A stretch of DNA of 64,000 nt. Source: Vanilla planifolia. Lineage: Eukaryota; Streptophyta; Magnoliopsida; Asparagales; Orchidaceae. The notes below the pieces were generated by a model. That model worked only from the letters and a program-made list of their open reading frames with translations. It was not told the DNA's origin and ran no database searches. Position numbers and translations under genes: made by a program. This document shows positions 58,001 to 64,000 of the stretch, piece after piece; positions within the stretch are counted from its first letter, which is position 1; the number at the start of each line of letters is the position of its first letter. The stretch is from contig JAIUJO010000090.1 of assembly GCA_023846275.1 (NCBI GenBank), positions 1,589,255 through 1,653,254 on the forward strand. Reading direction: 5' to 3'.

Positions 58001-58877
58001 TATTCTCATTTGTTAAAGTTGGGACAAAAAATGTCTCATAAAGCATACTAAACCTAAAGAAAAAAATATTTAAAAATATAAAAACTATTGTTTTTGGATA
58101 AAGGTCATCAAGACGATTCCAATGACATTGATTTTGTCTTTATTGAATCTCATTCATAATTATTACAAAAACTAAAGTAAAATTATTAAAAAAAATTATA
58201 AATTATTATTTTAATTTTTAGTTGAATCATATTAACTAAAAATGAGATAAATTGAAGAATTCAACAAAACCAAACCAAAGCTATGTAAAGGTCGCATTAC
58301 TGGTGATTTAAAATTACATGGTAATATAACCAAATCAAAGTGAAATATTTAACAAAAGGTGATAAATTATACTAGAAATGGGCATTCCTCAATCATAAGG
58401 AGATTGAGAGTAACACCCTCGATTGTCAAATAAGCTATGAATTTAAATTCTCATAAAAAATACCTAATCTCAAAAAAATAAAATATTCAAAAATTTGAGA
58501 TTGAATACTTAGATAAAACTCATCAATTAGACCTTGTTTGGTAATACTATAACAATAAATAATTATAAATAAATGAATTATTATTTTTCTATTATTGAGT
58601 GATTATATATTAAAATTAAGATTAGATAAATTGAAAAAATATATATATCTAAATCAAGGTAGTGTAAAGGTCACACTAGAGGAGATTTAAAGTTACATAA
58701 CAATATAACTAAATCAAAGCAACAAATAAAAAGAAATCAGATAAATTATTATATAACTTTCTATTAAAAAATAGTAGTACATTGAGTGTAGCATCCTTGA
58801 TTATCAAATATGATATGAATTAAAATATCGTTTAAAGTTGTGAAAACTTTTTATGAATTACCAAAACCTTAAACTAC
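46019..58877 (+). repeat. Satellite array, forward orientation
   Basis: The array resumes at a B-box-like or adjacent phase. A-boxes are near 46292, 46712, 47115, 47517, 47732, 48147, 48567, 48986, 49365, 49791, 50212, 50566, 50985, 51376, 51753, 52170, 52660, 53078, 53415, 53760, 54158, 54578, 54962, 55384, 55805, 55915, 56380, 56728, 57047, 57450, 58088 and 58506. Most spacings are 400-425 bp. Truncated units include 47517-47732 and 55805-55915. Near 57837 a broken join leaves an over-long interval. The unit at 52660 carries the intact dyad CTCATCGAGATGAG (52676-52689), and that at 50566 a perfect 14-bp palindrome CTCATCTAGATGAG (50584-50597). No gene is seen. Confidence 0.88.
56649..56765. 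repeat. Nested local duplication in a satellite monomer
   Basis: AGAATAGATGAGTC(C/T)AA occurs near 56649 and 56744, and CCAAATGAATATTTG near 56662 and 56716. The two spacings differ (95 and 54 bp), so this is a rearranged local duplication around the A-box, not a simple tandem copy. Confidence 0.65.
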
Positions 58878-59689
58878 ATTGATTTAAATATATTATATTT
58901 TTTCAATTTATCTTATTTTAACTTTAATATATACTTACTTAATACTAAACTAATAATTTCTATTTATATATTATTTATTTTTATTATTTATGATAATATC
59001 AAATAAAGTCTAATTTATGAGCACAATCAAATTAAGTATTCATTCTTATATTTTTGAATATCTATTTTTGTTTAGGGATGTTTTATGAGATATTTTGATT
59101 CATTTATTATTTGAAAATAAATGATGTCACCCACAATCTTTTTAGTATAATTAAAATGCACCTTTCCCATATAATTTATTAATTTTCTTCAAATATTTTA
59201 CTTTGATTTGGTAGTATTATCATGTATTTTAAATCACCACTTATGTGACATTTACATCACTTTGGTTTAGCTTTATTGCATTTATTTAATTTATCTCATT
59301 TTAAATTTAATATATTACTACAAAAAATGAAAATAATAATTTTTATTATTTATGTTAATTTAACTTTGATTTTTGTAGTAATTTAGATTGATATCCAATC
59401 AAAGAAAAGTAAATTTCATTGGACTTATCTTGATAAGCTTCGTCTAATTAATTATTCATTTTTGTATTTTAAAATATTTTATTTTCTTGAGTTCTAATAG
59501 GCTTTATGTGATATTTTGTTTTGTGTCTACTCTTAAAAATGAGAATATTATGCTCAATCACTTTAGTATCTTCAAATATAATTTCTTATATAATTTATTT
59601 TTTTTTTCAAATATTTTAAATTGATGTATTTATATTATTATGTAATTTAAAATCTTCTTTTATGTGACCTTTACATTGCTGCAATTATT
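58878..59689 (-). repeat. Terminal satellite block, reverse orientation
   Basis: After ATTACCAAAACCTTAAA (forward phase, about 58858-58874) the sequence switches to reverse-strand satellite: CAATTTATCTTATTTTAACT (about 58905), a reverse A-box near 59425 and an eroded one near 59015, and GATTTGGTAGTATTAT (about 59203). It runs to the reverse GTGACCTTTACATTGC block at about 59664, then stops abruptly against TG-rich DNA. Confidence 0.85.
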
Positions 59690-60936
59690 CTCCTGTTTTC
59701 ATGCATGCGTGTGCTAATGTGTGCATGTGCATGTTCATGTGTTTGTGTTCGCATGCATTTATGTAGTCATGTGCATATGTTCATGTTCCTGCATGCATGA
59801 GTGAATGTGTGTGTGGTTCATTTTGTGTGCATATGTGTGTGTGTGCATGTGTGTGACTGTATGCATATGCGTGAGAGTGCTTAGGTTTTTATGTATATGC
59901 ATTTGTACCAATTCATGTGTATGTGTGTGTGTCCATGCATGTTTACATGTAAGCATGTGCATGCTTATGTGGTGTGCATGCTCTTGCAAGTATTTGTATG
60001 AGCATAATTTTGTGTGTATGTGTGTGTACTAGTGTGTTCATGTTCGTGTTCATGTCTGCATATAAGTGTGCATTGTGAGCTTGAGCAAGTGTGTGTGCAT
60101 GTGTGTGTGTGTTTCTATGTGTAGATGTAGTTTTGTACATGTACTTGTACACATTAGTTTTCTTGCATCGTGTGCATGTTTTGCATCCATGTGTGGTTTG
60201 TGTGCATATGTGTGTGAGTATCTATATATGTGTGTGGGCATATGTGCTCATAATTATGAGCATGATTATGTGTATGTGTGTGCATGTGTGTGCATTTATA
60301 TGCAAGTGTGTGTGTATATGTGTATGTGTGAGCATTGTGCATCCATGCATATCTGTGTGCTTTTATGTGTCTATTTATGTGTGCATTTCAATGCATGTGT
60401 GTGTCTATGTGTGCATGTTTGTATGTGTAGGGGTAGGTGTGCGAGTGGGTGTATAAGTGTTTGTATTCATTTATGTGTCTATGCGTGTGTGCATGTGCCT
60501 TTGTGTATGTGCAGGCATGCTTTGTGCACATGTGCATGTGTGTGTGTGCTATCCAAGCAAGGGGTTCGTGTGGGTGTGAGCATGTGTGTGTGTGTTCATG
60601 TGTGCATCGATTTAGTTGTATGTGTGTGTATGCATGCATGTGTGTGTGTAAGTCTGTGTATGCATGCATAGATGCATTTGAGTGCACACGTGTGTATATT
60701 TCTTCATGTGTGTGTTCACATATGCTTGCATATATGCATCATAATTTGGGTGTGTGTGAGTATGTTCATGTGTGTATATTTGGCTATGACCTTGCATATG
60801 CATGTTTGTGTATGTGTGTGTCTACAAACATGTGCAAGTGTGCAAGCATGCATATCTATATGTGTGTGATGGTTTGTGTGTGTGCATGTGCTTCTGTCTT
60901 GTGTGTGCAGGCATGTGCATGTTGGAGAGTGAGTAA

Positions 60937-60957
60937 GTGTGTGTGTGTGTGTGTGTG
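60937..60957. repeat. (GT)n run, 21 bp
   Basis: Uninterrupted GT dinucleotide run inside the TG-rich tract. Confidence 0.95.
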
Positions 60958-61933
60958 CATGTGTGGATGTGTTTGTGTGTGTAAGCATGTGTTGGTGTTT
61001 GTGATTTCATGTGTGAGCAAGTGTGTGTGTGTGTGAATGCATGTATGTGCAAGTATGCATGTATGCTTATAGGAATATGTGTGTGCATTTGTGTGTGCTT
61101 GTGTGTGTGTGTAGGTTTGTGATTATGTAAGAGTGTTTGTGTGTGTGTGTTCATGTATATGTGCATATGTGTGTGTTTGTGTGTGCTTATGTGTGCATTT
61201 ATGTGTTTATGTTTGTGTGTGAATGTGTGTGCTTGTGTGTGGAAGTTCGTATGCATGTGTTTATATGCATTCCTATGTGTGTTTGAGCATACATGTGTAT
61301 ATGTGTGTATGTGGGTGTGATTACATGTGTGTGTGTGCACATGTGTATACGTTTTTGTACATGTATATCAGTATGTGAGAGTTTTTGTGCATGTGAATGC
61401 ATTTGTGTGCATTTCTGCTTGTGTGCATGTGTGGGTGCATGTGTACATATGCATGTGTATCTATGTGCATGTGTTTCTATACATGTGCAACTATGTATGT
61501 GTATGTGCATGCATGTGTGAATGTCTATGTGCATGTCTACATGTGTGCATGTGCATGTGTATGCAAGTGCATCTATATAGGTATGTTTGTATGCATGTAC
61601 ATGTGTGAGCATGAGTATGGGCATGTTTGTTTGTGCGTGTATGTTTACACATATGTGCATCTGCATGTGCATGTGTTTGTGTGAGTATGTGTATTTCTAC
61701 GTGCATTTGTGCATGTATGTTCACACTTGTTTGTTTTTAGGTGTGTGTGTATGTGTTTTACATGGGTGTTCTTGTGTGTCTTTATGTTTGTGTTTGCCTT
61801 TGTGCATGGGTTTGTGCATGTGTGTGTGCATGTGTTTGTGTGTGTGGGCTTGTGTGTGGGTGTGTATGCAAGCACTTGTGAATGAGTGTATGCATGTGTG
61901 TGTGAGAGAGCGATGTGTGCGTGGGTGCATGTA

Positions 61934-61951
61934 TGTGTGTGTGTGTGTGTG
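61934..61951. repeat. (TG)9 run, 18 bp
   Basis: Uninterrupted TG dinucleotide run inside the TG-rich tract, shortly before the decamer array. Confidence 0.95.
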
Positions 61952-61970
61952 CTTGTGCATTTGTGAATGT

Positions 61971-62010
61971 GTGTGTTGGTGTGTGTTGGTGTGTGTTGGT
62001 GTGTGTTGTT
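61971..62010. repeat. GTGTGTTGGT decamer, four tandem copies
   Basis: Three exact copies of GTGTGTTGGT (61971, 61981, 61991) are followed by one with a G-to-T change (GTGTGTTGTT, 62001). It is the only clean period longer than a dinucleotide noticed in the TG-rich tract. Confidence 0.95.
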
Positions 62011-62737
62011 GTAGATGTGTGTGCATAGGAATTTATGTGCAAGCCTACGTATGTGCATGTGTGTCACTACATGTGTTTATCTATGGTTGCATTTACTTCT
62101 ATGCATGCATTTATGTTTTCATGTGCACATTCGTGTGTGTATAGTTGTGCATGTGTGTGTGCCTATGTATCTATGTGCAAGTCTGTGTGAGTGCCTGTGC
62201 ATGTCTGTGTGTTTCCTTATGTGTGTGTATGTATACATGTGCATTTATGTATTTGTGATTGTGAGCATGTGTGTGTGTTTGTTTCCATGCATGCATAAAT
62301 GTATGTGTGTGTTTGTGCATGCTTCTATATATGGTTGTCTGCACGTATGTGTATGTTTTTTTCATATATGCATGTGCTTGAATGTGTGCATGTGCTTGCA
62401 TGTGTGTCTATGTGTGTGTGTGTATGTTTGTTTGTGTGCATATGTGAGCATGTCTATGCATGTGTGTGGAAGGGCATGTGTGTGCATTCATGCTCATGTG
62501 TGCTTACTTGTGTGCTTGTATGGGCATGTGCAAGCATGTGTGTGTGTGCTTGCCTGTCTACATGTGTATGCATGTGTGTGTGTTTGCATTCATGTGAATG
62601 TTTGTGAGTCCATATGTGTGCATGTGTGTATGTGTGTGTGCATGTCCGTTGGCTTAGGTGTATGTATGCCTGTGCGTGTGTTTCATGCATGTATGTGTGT
62701 TTGTGCTTGCATGTACATATTCAAATGTGTTCATCTT

Positions 62738-62758
62738 TGTGTGTGTGTGTGTGTGTGT
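62738..62758. repeat. (TG)n run, 21 bp
   Basis: Uninterrupted TG dinucleotide run inside the TG-rich tract. Confidence 0.95.
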
Positions 62759-63292
62759 ATGTTTGCATTTGTACATATGTGTGTATATGTGCTTGTGTAG
62801 TTGGGCGGGTATGTGAGTCTATGTGTGTTAGTGTATGCACGCATATTTGTTTATGGGAGTGTGTGTATCGATCCACGAGCATGTGTGTGCACGTGTGTGA
62901 GTGCGTGCATTTTTGCATGCTTGTATTTGTGCTTATATATGTTTATGTATGTGATTACGTGTGTGTGGTGTGTGTTAGTGTGTTTGCATCAGTGTCCACA
63001 TTTGCACATGTCTATATGTGTATGTTTATGCATGCATGCACGTATGTCTCAATGTATGTGTAAGCATCTATCTATATGTCTAGGTTATTTGTTTTGGTGT
63101 GTGTGTGGCTTGGGGTAAGCATGCATGTGTGAATGCATATGAATGTTTCCTTACATGTTTGTGTGTATTTGTTCCAACATGTCTAGGTTTTCTTGTGTGG
63201 TTCTATGTTTGTAGGTGTGTGAATGTGTCTACACGTGTTCTTGTGTGTGTGCTATGCATGTGTTCAAGCATGCATCTACATGAGTGCATTCT

Positions 63293-63311
63293 TGTGTGTG
63301 TGTGTGTGTGT
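63293..63311. repeat. (TG)n run, 19 bp
   Basis: Uninterrupted TG dinucleotide run inside the TG-rich tract. Confidence 0.95.
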
Positions 63312-63508
63312 ATGTATATGTGTATGTGTTTGTGCATGTTCACTCATGTCTTCATGTGGTTGGTTATGTTTATGTGTACGTTTTGTGTGTGTGTATGTTG
63401 TCTATGCATGTGTGCATGTGTGTGCATGTATACATGTGTGTGGTTGTGGGTTTACGTGTGCATGTGTATGTGCACATTCGTATGTGTGCTTGTGTATGTT
63501 TGTCTACA

Positions 63509-63528
63509 TGTGTGTGTGTGTGTGTGTG
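63509..63528. repeat. (TG)10 run, 20 bp
   Basis: Uninterrupted TG dinucleotide run inside the TG-rich tract. Confidence 0.95.
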
Positions 63529-64000
63529 CATGTGCATATGTGTGTGTAAATGTATACTCATGTGTGCTTGTGTGCTTGTGTATGTGAGCACATGAGTGTG
63601 TATATGTGCATGTATTTGAGTGAGATCATGTGTGTGCTTGCATGATTGTGTGCTTGTGCTTATGTGTGTGCATATGTGTGTGCGCTCGTGTTCATGTTTG
63701 TTGCGATATGTGTGGGCATTTCTACATGTTTGTTTGTGTTCACGCACATGCGTATGAGTGCTTGCATGTGTTCTAGTTCATGCATGTGTGCATGTATGTA
63801 AGCTATTATATTTGTGTGTTTGTATATGAGGGTCTTTATGTGTATGTTTCATCTTGTATGTGTTTTTCTTTATTAATGCATGTATATTTATGTGTGTGAG
63901 TAGTTATTAGCATGTGCATGTGTATGTATATGTGTGTTTTTGTATACATGCATGTGTGTCTTTGTGTGCAAACATGTGTGCATGCAAGCATCTTTGTGCA

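Larger units (their letters stand above)
59690..64000. repeat. TG/TGCATG-rich degenerate simple-sequence tract
   Basis: From about 59690 to the window end the plus strand is almost entirely T and G in alternation, with frequent TGCATG, TATG and TTTG interruptions. It is cryptic simple sequence, not a clean tandem array: no long fixed period was seen apart from a decamer at 61971 and five (TG)9-11 runs. Purine-pyrimidine alternation is kept across most interruptions, because CATG and TATG keep the alternating phase. Open frames cover both strands (up to 261 codons at 62015-62800 plus; 172 codons at 60822-61340 minus), translating to Cys/Val/Met or His/Thr/Met runs. They are open because TG/CA repeats contain no stop codon. 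Frames overlap in several phases on both strands, so none is a gene. The tract extends beyond the window. Confidence 0.92.

Noticed and set aside
1-59689. Regularly spaced repeats resembling a CRISPR array
   Set aside because: The period is about 415 bp, the whole unit is repetitive and diverged, there are no unique spacers of uniform short length, and no cas genes.
62015-62800. 261-codon plus-strand open frame, Cys/Val-rich
   Set aside because: Translation of TG/TGCATG repeats. Overlapping frames on both strands are equally open, with no protein domain.
1-64000. tRNA or rRNA genes, promoters, polyadenylation signals
   Set aside because: No cloverleaf or rRNA sequence was recognised. TATA-like and AATAAA words occur everywhere by base composition and carry no information here.
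59690-64000. G-quadruplex or telomeric end sequence in the TG tract
   Set aside because: Runs of three or more G are scarce and there is no regular G-run period; the alternation favours Z-form, not a quadruplex.

Overview
This window holds no supportable protein-coding gene. About 59.7 kb of it is one very AT-rich, old, strongly diverged tandem repeat (satellite) family. The last 4.3 kb is a degenerate TG/TGCATG simple-sequence tract that runs off the window end. All this points to heterochromatic or other non-genic DNA of a eukaryotic nuclear genome. Long (TA)n runs are common in plants and long (TG)n tracts are commoner in animals, so I do not assign a kingdom. It does not look bacterial or organellar: there are no operons, RNA genes or gene-dense stretches.

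The satellite monomer is about 410-420 bp. The same ordered set of short conserved blocks recurs throughout. They are: a dyad block (A-box, CTCATCGAGATGAG, usually preceded by TTGGATAGAG); TTTGGAATTACTATGAATT; AAATAAGCATAAATAATAA; AAAGCTAAAATGAGATAAAT; TAATATAACCAAATCAAAG; GATGTAAAGGTCACATGAGA; a second TAATATAACCAAATCAAAG; GAAGAAATGAGATAAATT; GTTGCATTCCAAGATACTAA; a GATCGAG...CTCGATC block (B-box); and ATGTCTCATAAAGCATGCC. Monomers differ greatly from one another, and many are truncated.

Layout: 1-7990 reverse-oriented monomers; 7991-8028 (TA)19 at a head-to-head switch; 8029-10715 forward monomers; 10716-11740 a reverse-oriented block; 11741-58877 forward monomers. The long forward stretch contains a micro-inversion at 12894-12930, a 14-monomer higher-order repeat of about 5.77 kb in roughly 2.5 copies (17330-30388), a two-monomer higher-order repeat of about 825 bp in three copies (33450-35940), and a purine-rich non-satellite insert of about 1 kb (45031-46018). 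At about 58878 orientation flips again to reverse, until about 59689. From 59690 to the end lies the TG-rich tract.

All long open frames come from composition (TG/CA repeats, a polypurine strand) or chance openings in the satellite. The interesting content is structural: the nested higher-order repeats, the dyad carried by each monomer, the orientation switches and the abrupt change of sequence class at the 3' end. Coordinates of arrays and junctions were read by eye and are accurate to roughly 10-40 bp.
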